Made by a program: the position numbers and the translations under genes. This document shows positions 33,763 to 46,464 of a DNA stretch of 64,000 bases, in pieces. The notes under the pieces were generated by a model. It did not search any database and was not told the DNA's origin. It saw nothing but the letters and a program-made list of their open reading frames with translations. The DNA comes from Salticus scenicus (lineage: Eukaryota; Arthropoda; Arachnida; Araneae; Salticidae). The DNA lies in contig OZ005655.1 of the NCBI GenBank assembly GCA_963930645.1, positions 131,520,626 through 131,584,625 of the forward strand. Reading direction: 5' to 3'. The stretch's first letter is position 1, and each line of letters starts with the position of its first letter.

Positions 33763-34398
33763 CAGGGTGGTTAACCACATGCTACAGATACTACTACAAA
33801 CTTTTGGATACAGGGCTTTAATTTTTTACTGGTTCCCTATTTGCTTTCAGAGCAAAACTGTTGCTGAAATATATGAGGTTATAATAAGTCGTCTATCTGA
33901 AGTTTTACAATAATTGTTCATGTACTTTTTGAGATATTTAATAACACGTATGAAATTGAAAGTATCTGGTCATTTTATGGAAAGATTGTTAAAGTATTTC
34001 ATAGAAATATAGTTAATTATTGTTATATAATAATATTTGAATTTACATTAAGTAAACAAAGTATCTGTGTTTGTGTGCCGACAATCTGTCTCTGATGCAT
34101 TATTTGTGTCCTTTCAAACATTTTGCGGGAGAGCCTCCATGTTGCTAGCGTCACATCACTACTGTGTTGTGTTTTATATTTTGATCATAAATTCTTTTGT
34201 TACGAATTTAGAAAAAAAAAAAAATCTGTGATTATGTATGTTATTCATAAAAATATAGTTAATTTTTATGTACGAACATTTGTACTTATATTAATAGAAG
34301 AAAATGTTTGTTTGTGATTGGCATTCTGCACCACAATGAAGCTTAAATTTGTTTTGGGCATCGGAGAACTATACCTTTCGTATGGGAGTTGGTTTTGA
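33763..34398. other. AT-rich, nothing recognised
   Basis: CTTTTGGATACAG occurs on both sides of the preceding TIR element (about 33238 and 33802), possibly a shared host word. Otherwise nothing. Confidence 0.5.
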
Positions 34399-34602
34399 CC
34401 ACCGTGCTTTCTGATGCATTTCTCAGTCCGACTTTCGTTTATTTATTTATTTATTTTTAGACCTTTTAATGTTATTTAAAGGATTTTTTTTTTTTTTTTA
34501 CCACCGTGCTTTCTGATGCATTTCACAGTCCGACTTTCGTTTATTTATTTATTTATTTTTAGACCTTTTAATGTTATTTAAAGGATTTTTTTTTTTTTTT
34601 TC
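34399..34602. repeat. Tandem duplication, two 102-bp units
   Basis: CCACCGTGCTTTCTGATGCA starts at 34399 and 34501; the copies differ at one base (CTCAGT/CACAGT) outside the homopolymer. A recent duplication. Confidence 0.95.
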
Positions 34603-35588
34603 CTTTCTGAATTCTATTTCTTTTTTCAAAGTTTTTTTCCTGTGAGAATTATTTTCAAAACTGCAAAAGAAACTGCTAATTTTTTACTCTTAAAAATTTC
34701 TTTTCTTGTATATAAATGACTACACAAATCTTTAAAGAAATATATATGCAAATTTTTTGAGTTTTTGAATATGATAGGTAAATATTTATAGAATTCAATT
34801 TTGTCAATGTCAATGAATTTATCGCACAATACAAAATTTCACTAGATCTCGATTTCTTTTTATTTGGATACGATTAAGTATTTATTCAATACCTATTGTG
34901 AGAATAAAAGAGAATATGGAAAACTCTCTCTAAAATGCATAGATCATAATTTATTGAAAAACCAGGTTCGTATTACCTTTCTTTACTTCTTGCTTTTTAT
35001 TCCTTTCTTTTTTGTGGATGTACGTTCCATTCAATATCAATGTCATTTAAGTTCCATTTCTACGTAAATGAAACACTGGCGAAGATCATTAGTGAATAGG
35101 TGAATACTGTGGTTGCATTTAAATAAAGGGGGGAGAGGGAGGTAAAGGAGCTTAAATGATACTGTACTAAAGCTGATGTTAGATATATTGGAAAGACAAA
35201 AAAACATTATTATACATGAAAACTTTAATATTACACTGAAATATATTCTTAAATATAATTACATTTGTTTTTAAACGGTTATATAAACACACAGAAAAAA
35301 GGGGCAAATTAGAGCCAAAATTATATTTTAGAAACAAATTAAACCATCACTAAATCAACAAAATGTTGAAATATTTATTCAGATCCAATATTACCTTTGG
35401 AATAAATCCTATTTACTTTTTTGAAACACAGTTTTTTTTTTTTTTTTTTTTTTTTTAAATATATATATAAAACAACCTGTTTATTTTTTTAATGCTTTTG
35501 GGAAATCCATAAATCTCTCAGATTAAGTGAGCTTTGACATGCTAAATGTTGCATGTAAGTTTTTCAAAAGTTATCATTCGAAGATTAG

Positions 35589-35593
<5 letters not shown>
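34603..35593. other. AT-rich intron, nothing recognised
   Basis: Poly-T of about 27 at 35430. Short ORFs only. Confidence 0.6.
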
Positions 35594-35645
<52 letters not shown>

Positions 35646-35692
35646 TATATGTATGTATATATGCATGCGTATGTGTGTGTGTGTGTGTGTGT
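35594..35692. repeat. (AT)n followed by (GT)n microsatellite
   Basis: (TA) run 35601-35642, then GTATGTATATATGCATGCGT and a (TG)n run to about 35692. Tyr/Ile-rich ORFs over it are artefacts. Confidence 0.95.
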
Positions 35693-35960
35693 TTTCTAGT
35701 CGTCGCAAAACCGGCCACCTCTTTAAATTTGGAAAATACGTTTTTTCAGTTTTAAGTAAACGTTTTGACCATCTAGAAACAAGAAACTATGCAAAACCAA
35801 TCTCCCCCCCCCCCCCGTTATTTGCGTTTTAAACCCGAGAATTGCTGCAAAACCCGTCAAATCCTAAGGTCATATTTATATCTGTGAGATCGCAATTCTG
35901 CTCTACCCGACTAAAGCAGCACACTTGTTGATTACATTGTTTAAAAAAAAAAAAAAAAAA

Positions 35961-36450
35961 ACGGAAAGTTTTACAGCAAAATATGCTGGCACCCATACTG
36001 CCAGCACATTCTGCTGTTAAATAAAAAATAAGGCAATTTACAGCGGAAACATCTATAAAGAAAGACTCTTTTACGGTTGTTTCTGCTGTAAATTACTTCT
36101 TTCTAACTTCCCCCCCTCCATGCACTCATATTGCCAGCACATTCCGGTTTCCACTGTGGATTCAAGACCAAGGTTCAAAAAGTCATTAATCACGCTTCCG
36201 ACACAAAGAGCCAAATGTCTTGTCATCAGTTGTAGCCCCTTTTTATCACATTGCGCAGTTACTTCAAAGGAAAGCATGCAAAATTGACAAAGCCTCTGGC
36301 CCCTCAATTATCTCAGCAGGGGGATAGGTCTCTAGACTTCCAACCACGTTCGAGGGTCTTGAGCCCAGTTGACCACATCAAAAGATTCTGAATAGTACCG
36401 CTCCAACCAACCGTCAGTGGAAACTGCACTTTATGCTGTAAATCTACCGT
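35961..36450. mobile_element. TIR element with TTTACAGCA termini, ~490 bp
   Basis: Left ACGGAAAGTTTTACAGCA faces right TGCTGTAAATCTACCGT, each joined to a poly-A/poly-T run. TTTACAGC/GCTGTAAA words recur inside. Mariner-like by appearance; superfamily uncertain. Confidence 0.6.
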
Positions 36451-36582
36451 TTTTTTTCTTTTTTCTTTGTTTTTATACAGTGTAGGTTAGTGTTATTGTA
36501 TTTTCTCGCGCCTGTGACTGCTCTTTCTTGATGCACACAAAGTATCTTATAATTGAACTTCGTGTTTTCTTCGACTTTGTAG

Positions 36583-36671
36583 ACGTTTGTAGAAGAAGTA
36601 CCTTCTAATCAATCAAGAAAGAGGAAAAGTGACTCTACGACATGAAAAAGGAACAAAGCCGAAATTCAAAG
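36583..36671 (+). pseudogene. Possible exon of a BED-finger (hAT-type) transposase
   Basis: The 89-bp segment lies between a TTTGTAG acceptor and a CAAAG/GTAACG donor. It reads TFVEEVPSNQSRKRKSDSTT then a stop; with a 1-base shift it continues EKGTKPKFK. Known: hAT transposases often start with RKRKS...W.hF.k......kC. The key Trp and Cys are not visible and a frameshift is required, so this is at best a decayed exon. Confidence 0.25.
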
Positions 36672-37011
36672 GTAACGTACAATCACTTTGTAATAACATA
36701 ATAATTTATTGATAACATAATAGCATCTTAGTTAGAATATTATGAATATTTAATCAAATATTGTTGATTAAATAACAAACCTATGACGATTCAGCAGGTT
36801 ATAACGATGTGTTTATGTAAGTTTGTTTACAATTCGATTGATTTTCATTGTATCGAAGTATACCTCGTGATTTGAATTTGGGACCGTTTGTCATACATTT
36901 TCATACTTTTCTAGAGTTATTTTTTGCTATGGATATCAGTTATTTTTTTATCCTTTTTTTTACTTTTACCAGCTGTTCTTTAACTTATCAGATAACAGAA
37001 ATCAGTTATCT
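36672..37011. other. AT-rich, nothing recognised
   Basis: Short ORFs only. Confidence 0.5.
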
Positions 37012-37690
37012 ATATATATATAAAAGAGTACTTCCACTCACTCACTCACTGACTCATCAACGCACAGCAAAATCTACTGGAGCCACTGACTCGAAACTGG
37101 GTCAGATTATAGAACATGTAGCGTAAGCACCCCCTAAGAAGCGATTTTGCGAAATTCGCTCCCCAAGGGGGGTGGGGAGGCAAGACGTGATTTCACATAA
37201 ACCATCATATCTCAAAGAAAAAAAACAGATATCTGTAAAATGTTTGCATTAAAACACAGATAACACAAATGCCTAAAAATCAATTTATGGAATTTAAAAA
37301 ATTCGGTCAACAAGAGGGGGTGCGTGGCAAAATGGGATTTCACATGCGCAAAAAGTGATTTCTTAAAAAAAATTCATATCTCAAATAAAAAAACGGATAT
37401 ACGTGAGATTTTTATTTCAAAATATAACTAACATAAATACCTAAAAACCAATTTCTAGAATTTTAGAAATTCGGCCCCTAAGGGAGGACAGGGGCAAAAC
37501 GTGATTTCACAAAAACCTTTATATCTCAAAGAGAAAACAGATATCCGTAAAATTTTTGCTTTAAAATATAGCTAACACAAATACCTAAAAACCAATTTTT
37601 GGTATTTTAGAAATTCAGTCCCCAAGGGGAGGGGGAGGAAGCAAAACGTTATCTATATTATATCTTCCATATAATAATATAGATATTTCT
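37012..37690 (+). mobile_element. Helitron-type 5' end with ~160-bp tandem units
   Basis: Starts TATCTATATATATATAAAAG, then (CTCA)n words. About four diverged units share AAAACAGATATCCGTAAAAT, AAAACCAATTTCTAGAATTT and CCCCAAGGGGGG-like runs. Same family as 6725-7090. Confidence 0.6.
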
Positions 37691-38017
37691 TCTGTAATAA
37701 AGTTTTTAAAATAATTATTTTAAATTTTAATTGTTACCAAAAGAATTTACGAGTTGATTTATTTTTCGACATATAATAAAATATATTTTCACGCGAATAG
37801 TAAAAGAAATATTAAATAATAAATTTGCTTAAGCTATGACAAAATGACGTCATTATCAAAATTTTATAATAATAATAAAAATCCAACATATTTCTTCGAA
37901 TTTTGTTTCATAATCTTTTTTAACATACCTCAATTTTAGATTTCTTTTTAATAGTGTTTTTATTTATTTATTGGCACGTATGGCATGAAAGCTACTTCAG
38001 CATTATATTCAGACTAG
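37691..38017. other. AT-rich, nothing recognised
   Basis: No ORF or terminus. Confidence 0.5.
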
Positions 38018-38260
38018 CAGGCTTTGCCCGCTTCGCCGGTCACTATATTTAAAGGAAACTCTTTTATATATAGCTTTATGAAAGGGGGTGGGGAATGAAA
38101 TCGCTCAATAGCTCGCTTTTTGTTCCCGCTGCCTTCGGCTGCGATCTATTCGTCCTCGCAGTCTCCGGTGCCTGTCCCTATTCCCTGCGACAATGGCTTA
38201 CCCGTGGGCTTCCATTTGGGTGCTTATCATATATGACAGTTTCGATACGGACAGTATCGA
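38018..38260 (-). mobile_element. Helitron-like 3' end with CTAG
   Basis: Minus strand: GACCGGCGAAGCGGGCAAAG, CCTG, CTAG, then T. This is the hairpin-plus-CTAG ending typical of animal Helitrons. The GC-richer part to 38230 (TCTCCGGTGCCTGTCCC) belongs to the body. 5' border unresolved. Confidence 0.6.
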
Positions 38261-40112
38261 AAAATTTGAAGTAGTCCTTTTATATTTGAATCCCAGTTAC
38301 ATATGAACAACATTATGCTTGATGTACATAATATTTGCTTTCAAGTTATTTCCTATATTTATTTGATTTAATCGATCAACCATAAAATGACAGCAATTTC
38401 AAGCCAAATATAATATTATAATATGCTATGATCGGTTACGTCTATCGCATGAGACAATTATTATTATTATAATTTATTTTTTGTGGTTATATATACTTTA
38501 TGCTTAGTTAATAGTAGTTGGTATATAGAAAAATAAATAAATTAATTAATATGTAAACCTGATCATGGTACAACCTTAATATAGCTCCCCTTGGCGAGTC
38601 GCCGTTTTGGACCAAAATATATAATTTATGCGATTATTGTTCCTATTTCTTTCTATCTTTTTTTTTTTTTTATATATATATTTTTTAATTTAGTTATATT
38701 TTTGATGTGCTATTTGGCTTTAAGTGGCTGTTATTGGCGAAAAATGTCCGATCTATTTCAGCATCAAAATTCAAAAATTTGTCCAGCAATAAGTAAATAC
38801 CTTTAATATAATTCTGAATTAGCTTTTATGCCAAGCGTGATTCTTCCGTGCTAAAAAAGAAAATCTAAATTTGAGGTATACAAAAAAATACTATGAAATA
38901 AAATTCAGAAGAATATATTGTTTATTTTGATGGAAACCACTATACGTTTAAAAATTTATCTTGTCGGCAAAAGCCTTTTGATTGTTGTTGCTTTTGTTGA
39001 TTGTTAAGTAATTTTGTATGTGGTGGCTCAGTGGTTAATGCACTGATGCTGATGAGTTCTGTTTTAACTATAGTTTAAAATTCAAAAACAACAGCAATCA
39101 AAAGAGATGTTTATATATAGTTAATAAAAATAACTAAAAGACCTTTCAAGTTATAATAATTCACATACAATAATTCATTCTTTTTCTAAATATTTTTATC
39201 AATCATGATAAAAACATGCGCAACTGTGTCTGTTAATGTACGCATTATGATTTGCTACTATGGTAAACGAATGAGAAAAAAAATCTTACAGACTTTTGCT
39301 TTGGAAATTACAATTAAGAATAAATATATATATATATATACAGATGAAAATTTTTATAATTTTATTATTTGAACTAATCTGTTTCCCCGCTAAACATAAA
39401 AATGCAATAATACAATAATAATAATAATATCTAAAATAAATTTTGAAATGAATGTCAAAATATTACAAAAAATGAAAAATAGAACGCTTAATTTTATAAA
39501 ATATGATAAATACTTCCTCTTCTTACGGAAAAATTCAGAACTAAATGCATCAGGAATATATTTCAAACATTATGTCCGTCTCTTAATATCTGTAAAACTT
39601 GCGCATATATATTTCTACGTCACTCGCTTCTAGTTTTCTTCAACATACGTTTGACAGATATGCTTCGATATATATGTATGAGTACACAAATATGCAGAGA
39701 AAAAATAACAGTTCACCGCACTCAATCTTCGAAGAGTCAGTTTCTAGAAATGCGAAAAAGAATTTATTTTTCATGTGGTTTCAATAAAATAAAAATAAAA
39801 GCACGCTTTCATGAAAAGCGAAAAAGTAATTTGACAAGTATGAAGTTCAAAACTTATAAATTCGGAAATACTTTTAGATAGGGTCAATAAGTTATAATTT
39901 TAGAATTAATATGTTATTTTATTTCATAAGTAATTGCATTTTAAAATATAGAAATGATACAAATTATAAAATATGGAATACATTTTCTAAAATATAGGAT
40001 GTACCCGCATATTTTTAATGAATTAGACATACTTAGTTATTAAATGCCAAGTCATGCACGCTTTTATTTTATTCAACAAATTGAAATATAATATTACAAA
40101 TTTAAGTATAAT
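38261..40112. other. AT-rich intron; possible tRNA-like A-box
   Basis: At 39021 GTGGCTCAGTGGTTAATGCA resembles a SINE A-box region but no B-box follows. The ORF at 38591-38806 has no recognised domain. Confidence 0.45.
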
Positions 40113-40162
40113 ATTTGTATAATTCCAAAAATAATAATAATTATTTTTGGAATTATACAAAT
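40113..40162. repeat. Perfect short hairpin, 21-bp arms and 8-nt loop
   Basis: Arms ATTTGTATAATTCCAAAAAT(A) at 40113-40133 and its exact reverse complement at 40142-40162. Either a tiny MITE remnant or a structured RNA. Confidence 0.9.
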
Positions 40163-40217
40163 TATCAACATTCATTACCTCCATAAATTCTAGTTACTAA
40201 GTGATACCGGATCACAA

Positions 40218-40795
40218 CAGGGTAGGATTGTGAGAATCCCACTGTGTTTTAAAAAATCCTACTCAAAAATATATCACAAGGAGAAAAATCCTCCAATATT
40301 TTTACATTGTTTTTTAAGTATTTCATCTTGTTTTTAGTTGTATTAAGTAATATATTAATTGTTTTGAGGCTTGTGATATTCTGTTTTTATCTTCTCTAGA
40401 ATTTCTTGATAAAAAAAGTAAAAAGTGGAAAAATTCAGTAATGGTTTTAAAACACTTCTTAATTTGTTGAGAGAATACATGAAGAAGTGTATGTTTTATT
40501 AGTAAATAGCTACAAAACGTAGAAACTAAAGATAAATGCAATTACATATGGAATAATTTCGGTTATTCCAGTTACAGCACTTTTGTCAATCACTCTTTGA
40601 GTCCTCAAAAGCAAATGAAAATAAATTTTAAAACAGATTAAGTGATGAGAACAATTCCTTCTGCATTTCTGATGAAAAGTTAGAGTCTGAATGTTGAAAC
40701 AAAGCAGCATCGATTCTTAACCACAAAAGGAAGGGGGGGGGGGGAGTTATTAAATTTCCACTATTTTTAACATTTGCATATTTATAATTCTTGAA

Positions 40796-40834
<39 letters not shown>

Positions 40835-40911
40835 CTGCAAAGTGTAAAGTATGTAATTTCTCACTTAAATTTGAAAATCCCACTCAGTATTTTTTTCTAG
40901 TATGTACCCTG
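40218..40911. mobile_element. CAGGG-terminus element, ~694 bp
   Basis: Left CAGGGTAGGATTGTGAGAAT with CCCACTGTG, right GAAAATCCCACTCAG ... GTACCCTG. Termini match by only 6-7 bp and the flanks (GATCACAA / TGACATAT) do not form a clean duplication. Contains an (AAT)n tract (40799-40833). Confidence 0.5.
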
Positions 40912-41899
40912 TGACATATAAACAGATGATGAATATTTCTAGTATACACGTAAATTTAAACACATAAAAAAAAGAAAAGAAAAAGGCTAGAATAACTATT
41001 CTGTACATATAATAATTTCAGGGCTCCCACTCAATTTTTGTTACCCAAAAAGGGGAAAAAGGGGACCAAATGGGGACCACATTTTTTGAAAAAAAAAAAA
41101 AAAACGGGCAAAAGGGAACCACTTTTTAAGGAAAAAAAAAGACTTATGGTATTAACATATTTTAGCGAATTGTATTGTCAATAAAAATAAATTGAAAAAT
41201 TTCTACACTTTTTTAGCAACTTCTTCTATACATAAAATCGTAATATAAAGTAAAAAGTACCTAAATTAAACAAAACTTCAAAATTAAAGAGGCACGTTGT
41301 AAAAACTTTCTATTTTACCCTTACTTCAAAGCCAAATATACCAAAATAATCACCTCTCATCCATTTCGTCATAGAAATGCGCTGTCCACCCTCAAAAAGC
41401 AAAATCAATGGTACACTTTTTTTAAAAAAAGAGGGGGTGGGGGAGGCATATTACATTTCAATTCTAGAAAATTGAAATTAATTGAAATTTTTATTTCAAT
41501 AATTTCTAGGCATTTAAAAAATTTAATTATATGATACTCTCGCAAGCGATTGTTGAAACATGAGATCTTTTTTGCCTCTGGCAAAATTTGAGTTATTATT
41601 ATTTTTTTAGCTGAATCCCTAAATATGTGATTAGTAATTACATACACAAAGAAAAAACATTTTTTGCGTATCATTGCCGGAAAGGGAAAAAAAAAAACAT
41701 TTTTTTTTTCACTAATTGATAAATTATGTGCAAATTCTTTATCAAATTGCTATTTTTTTTTTTTTTTTTTTTTTTTTTAAGAGGTCAATAGACTAAATTT
41801 ATGCTGTAATTTTAATCACAACTAATTAGTAATTATTTCATTGCTTATCTTCAAATTTCATGTTTTTTTTTTTTTTTTTTTTTAAGCTGTTTTTTGATA

Positions 41900-43134
41900 C
41901 ATGTGATCACTTCACTAAAAATCCTCAAAATTTCTTTGTGTGTATGCCTAACTGATTGAATGTGCCATATTCTGGCAGCTGATTGCTGAAATGCGGGATC
42001 ATTATGCCACTGATAGATAAAAGCAAGGTTTTAATTGCTAAAATTCTAGGAGCAATTTTGGTGTAAGAAAAAAAAAAAACCTCATTTTGGAGCAGCAAAT
42101 TGCTGTTTCAGAGCAGATTTCTTAGTTTGGAATATCAAAACTGTATTTTGTGGTGAAAAATATCCAGATTTTTAATAACATACTTTTGCTTAATTCTAAA
42201 AAAAATTAATGTCCCCATGGATATGCGTTTGCCTATGTACACATCATCCTCAAATCTAATGGAAAATTTTCTTATCACATGCTCACAGCACATGATTCTT
42301 GAAAGTTTCATATGATGTTGAACATGGGAGTAGCAATTCAAAAATCATGGGAGGTGTTCAAATTATTTCATTTAAAAAATGGCTTAAAATTATTATCAAG
42401 AAAATCAATTAATAATTATATATCAATTAATATTCACTAATTATTAGTATTAGTTACAAAATATCGTTAATTATGAACATTTGTAAGATTTTAATTTGGT
42501 TTTTAAATGGGTGATTACTTCATTTGCCCTTAAAAGGAAATTTTGTAATAATCAATATAGGGGGGGGGGGTGAGCCCCCTGAGCTCCTCCTTTTCCTATG
42601 CCTATGATGTTGAATAACACACTGGATGTGGATACAGAGTCTAGCCTCTTATTTTATTTTTAGGCAGAGTGTTATCTCATAGAAAAAAATGTATATATAA
42701 AATGAAACTGTTTAATTACTTCATGATAAGATCTTAAATATGCTAAAATGCTATTTTTTCACGGTTAATTTATACTATCTTATCAGCTGATGATTATTTT
42801 AGAAGCTATTTATTTGACAAATTATAATAATAAGAGATATATGTAAAATTTTTGTAACTGATTGCCAAAATAAGTGACTATTTCGCCACTAACGGAGAAA
42901 ATTTATATTTAATTGCAACCAGTTGCTGAAAATAGGCTATTATTTTGCCCCTAATGCTTAAAATTTGCATTTTCTTTTCCTTTTTTCAAAGCTAATTCTC
43001 AAAATCCGCGATATTCCGCGATCGATCGACGAAATACACGATCATTTCAGTACTAACTTATAAAATCGCTCTATTTTTCAGATTCTCGGAATAGCAAGTA
43101 ATTTTGAGTCTATCATCGAAATAAGCGATCATTT
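41900..43134. repeat. Degenerate ~95-bp minisatellite, left part
   Basis: Recurring order: TTGCCGAAAT-like word, CGATCATTTC-like word, ACTAATTGATAAAATT-like word, TTTTTCAAAGCAGATTC-like word. Clear from about 42840; more diverged to the left. Interrupted at 43135-43140 (CAGCGA) by an insertion and continued at 45071. Confidence 0.65.
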
Positions 43135-43140
43135 CAGCGA

Positions 43141-45070
43141 CATACTTGCCAACCAATTTTAATAAAAAAAGGGAAGATTTTTGTTGAAAAACCAGAAGAT
43201 TTCATAAAAAAGGGAAGATATTTTTTTTCTTTGACGTATTAAACAATACAGTTTTACAATTTTAATATTTTGAAGCAATCTATAAAAATGTTTTGCGCTA
43301 CCACTACACCATCCGTTCTTATGACGATAGGTGTTTTGTTGGTTTTTAAATTTTACTGATTCATACTTCCCTTGTTAGTTAAGTTAAAGTATATAATAAA
43401 AAAGTAAATAAAATAAGAAAGAGAATTGATACCTAATAGTGTAGAAAGAAATGCACTCACTAAAAAGCTGTCAAACATTTTCTATTAAACATTTTTAGTT
43501 TCCCTTAGCTGTATCAACAGGGTTAACATTCAAATATGGAAAAAAAAATTCCCTGGGCAATTTTCAAAAAAATATTAGTGACTATTAAAGAAATATTCCT
43601 CTAGACAGAAGAAAATACATCTACTTCCACTGTATGATGTCATGTTACTGCCGATCATGATAGAAATTCAGGTAGAAATCATTGTTTACATGCATATTTT
43701 CACGATCCTTAATCATTTGAATTTTGATATGAAGCTAAACAAAAAAAGTCATTTGAGAGAAAGGAAATATTTGTTTTTCCAGGTTTTATAATTGATTTTC
43801 CCTGACTTTTGATGAACATTTTTATTTTCCCTGACTCTTTTCTTTTTAACAAAATCCTACTTCCCTGAGTATTCCAGGTTCTCCCTGGTGAGTATGAACC
43901 CTGTTCAAGCTTCCCCCTCCCTCCCCCCCCCCCAAAAAAAAAAATAAATAAAATAAAATAATACATGTGGTTTTTAAAATTGGAAATTAGCTGAAAAATT
44001 TTCGCTAACATTGTTGGTTGGTTGATTAGTTAAATATTGATAATGTCACTTTCAATAAATTGGCGACATAAATATTTATATGTATAATTTTTAACTACAT
44101 TAAGCAATTTCAGAATTTTTTCCTTAACATAAAAAAAAAATAATAATAATAATATAACTGCTATAACTTTTATATCCACATAAAACTTTAATAAAATTCC
44201 ATGCTAACAGAGAAACAAATTTTTTAAACAAATATAGAATATGATTTTTGTGTATGTACATTAATCATACAAAAAAAAAAAAAAAAAAAAAAGTGGCAGT
44301 AGCTAATTAACAGTTTCAAACGTGCATAAAACCAACTAAGTATTAATTTTCTTAAATTGATTTGGGAAAAATTTTCCTACCTGAAAAAATTATTCTTCAT
44401 TTTTTCCCCCCATGTTTACAGATTTGGTATAAATATGACGAACAAATATTTAATTTAATTGAGGAAAAATAAACAGACTCATTAAATTCAGCAATAAAGG
44501 TCTAAAAATAATTACATACATCAGAAATATTGAGCACTTCCATTGCTTTATAGTTTCTAGAATTGATCATTGATCACAATCCAGGGGAAGGGGGGGGGGG
44601 TGCAAAAAAAATTACAGAGTAAGAAATATTAAACTCTTTCAACTCTACTTCTAGAATCTAATGAAAGAAGTTTAAAATTAATATTTATTATCATTTATAC
44701 TGCAGACAGATAAAGATTAGGAAACAAAATACTTCTGCAGAACATTTGATTGCTGATCACTAGTTGGAGATAAATGAAGGGGGGGGGGGCAAAAAAAATT
44801 ACATCAGCAAGAAATATTTAACAATTTTATTTCTTTACATGTTCTAGAATCTCACAAAGCCAAGTTTGAAATGAATATTGACATTCATGTTATGGATGGA
44901 GAAAGATTGGGAATTGGGAGTTTTCGTAGAACATTTGTGGTTTCTTTTTAAAACGAACGATATTCGCGACTTTTTTAAAAACGGAAGATTTCATCATCTG
45001 TCCGGAAGACCGGAAGATACGCTAAAAAACCGGAAGTTTTCCGGGAAAACCGGAAAAGTTGGCAAGTATG
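43141..45070. mobile_element. TIR element CATACTTGCCAAC, 1.93 kb, 6-bp duplication CAGCGA
   Basis: Ends CATACTTGCCAAC and GTTGGCAAGTATG, exact 13-mers, flanked by CAGCGA at 43135-43140 and 45071-45076. Subterminal AAGGGAAGAT and GGAAGACCGGAAGA words. Inside are another element (43518-43913) and two to three diverged ~185-bp repeats with G10-11 runs (44580-44830). No transposase. Confidence 0.85.
43518..43913. mobile_element. CAGGG-terminus element, 396 bp, nested
   Basis: Left CAGGGTTAACATTC, right GTATGAACCCTG. The interior carries TTCCCTGACTTTTGATG and TCCCTGAGTATTCCAGGTTC, as in 18819-19313. Flanks ATCAA/TTCAA match 4 of 5. Confidence 0.65.
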
Positions 45071-46130
45071 CAGCGATAACTGAAAAAATTCGCGCTTTTT
45101 TTCAAAGCAGATTCCCGAAATACGTGATAGTATTGCGATAGATTGTCAAAATACGCGGTTATTTTTAAATTCTATTATTTATGCTTTTCCTTTTTTTAAA
45201 ATTGGCTCTTAACCAAAAAAAAAAAAAAAAAAAAAAAAAATTACTTTTTTAAAACCTTTTTTCTTAAATTGGCAATTTTGCGATCGATTGCCGAAATACG
45301 AGATCATTTCACCATTAATGGATAAAATTCGGTTTTTTCAATGTAGATTCCTAAAATATATTACTTTTTGCTACTAACTGTCGAAATATGCGATTATTTT
45401 GATACGATCATCGAAATACGGGATCATTTTACTGCTGTTTAATAAAATTCCCGCTTTGATCAAAGCAGATTCCCAAAATACACGGTATTTTTGAGAATGA
45501 TTGCCGTAATGCGTGATTATTTAAAAGTAACTTAAAATCGACGCTATTTTTCAAAGCAAATTTCCAAAATATGTAATATTACGACGTACTGTTGAATATG
45601 TGATTATTTGACTGCTAATTGATAAAATTCGTGTATTTTTTCAAAGTAGATTCCAGAAATATGTGATAATTTTACGACTGATCGCCGAAATAAACGATTC
45701 ACCTACAAATGATAAAATCGGCACATTTTTTGCAAAGCAGACTCATGAAATAAGCGATAATTGTGCAGCCGAGACTGCTAAAATGCGCGATTTCACAATT
45801 GATAAAATTTACGCTTTTTTCAAAGCAAATTCCCGAAATATACAAAAAAATTGCGACCGACCCCATACACAATCATTTCACTATTTACTGATAAAATCCA
45901 CGCTTTTTAATTATTTATTTCAGCAAATTTCCGAAATAAAGGACCATTTTATTGCGAATTGTGAAAATTTGCATTTTTCTTAGTCTATTGATGAAATAAG
46001 CAACTATTTCGCCGTTTTTTTTTTTTTTTTTTTTTTTTTTTCTGTTCCTCCGACTTTTTTTTTTTTTTTTTTCTTTAAAGCAGATTCCGAAAATAAGCCA
46101 CTAATTCAATAGCCACTAACTGCAAAAATT
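45071..46130. repeat. Degenerate ~95-bp minisatellite, right part
   Basis: About ten units, e.g. TTTCAAAGCAGATTCCCGAA at 45103 and similar at 45460, 45736, 45825. Interrupted by poly-A (45219) and poly-T (46016, 46058) tracts. Open frames here follow the repeat and are not genes. Confidence 0.8.
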
Positions 46131-46233
46131 ACAATCTCTCCCTCTTTTATTTTATTTTTTGTTTTTTCAGCAAATATTATGTAATTTTCTTATATTCGAA
46201 TTTTTTCAATAAACAATTTTAAAATGTATATTT

Positions 46234-46464
46234 TTATAAGAAATTTATTTTATTTCGCCGATTTTTGTGAAAGCCCATTTTAAGATCGTCGATCATAGTT
46301 AAGTGCACGTTTCCAAAACTATCTTTTCCTAATTTGATCCTTGCAATTATTTCATTTGTTCCATCAGTGCAAACTTCGAAAAAACAAATATGATATAAAC
46401 CTTTACGTAAGAAACAGTTTTGTACTGCTTCTGATAATTTATTGTCCATAAAAAAAAAGGTCAA
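46234..46464 (-). CDS. Unassigned coding-like ORF, 76 codons
   Basis: Minus-strand frame from 46464, or an internal Met at 46449 (MDNKLSEAV), with NCFLRKGLYHICFFEVCTDG and NEIIARIKLGKDSFGNVHLT, ending at 46234. Composition is balanced, with Cys, Gly, Asp and His, unlike the Lys/Ile/Phe/Tyr bias of shadow ORFs here, and it is not repetitive. It could be a last exon of a transposase or captured gene within the 41019-47008 element. No domain recognised, no convincing acceptor upstream. Confidence 0.35.
   Translation of the reverse strand: MTFFFMDNKLSEAVQNCFLRKGLYHICFFEVCTDGTNEIIARIKLGKDSFGNVHLTMIDDLKMGFHKNRRNKINFL

Noticed and set aside
35527..35832. 101-codon Tyr/Ile-rich ORF
   Set aside because: It reads through (AT)n and (GT)n microsatellites.
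45663..45983. 106-codon ORF
   Set aside because: Follows the degenerate 95-bp minisatellite; peptide words recur with the repeat period.
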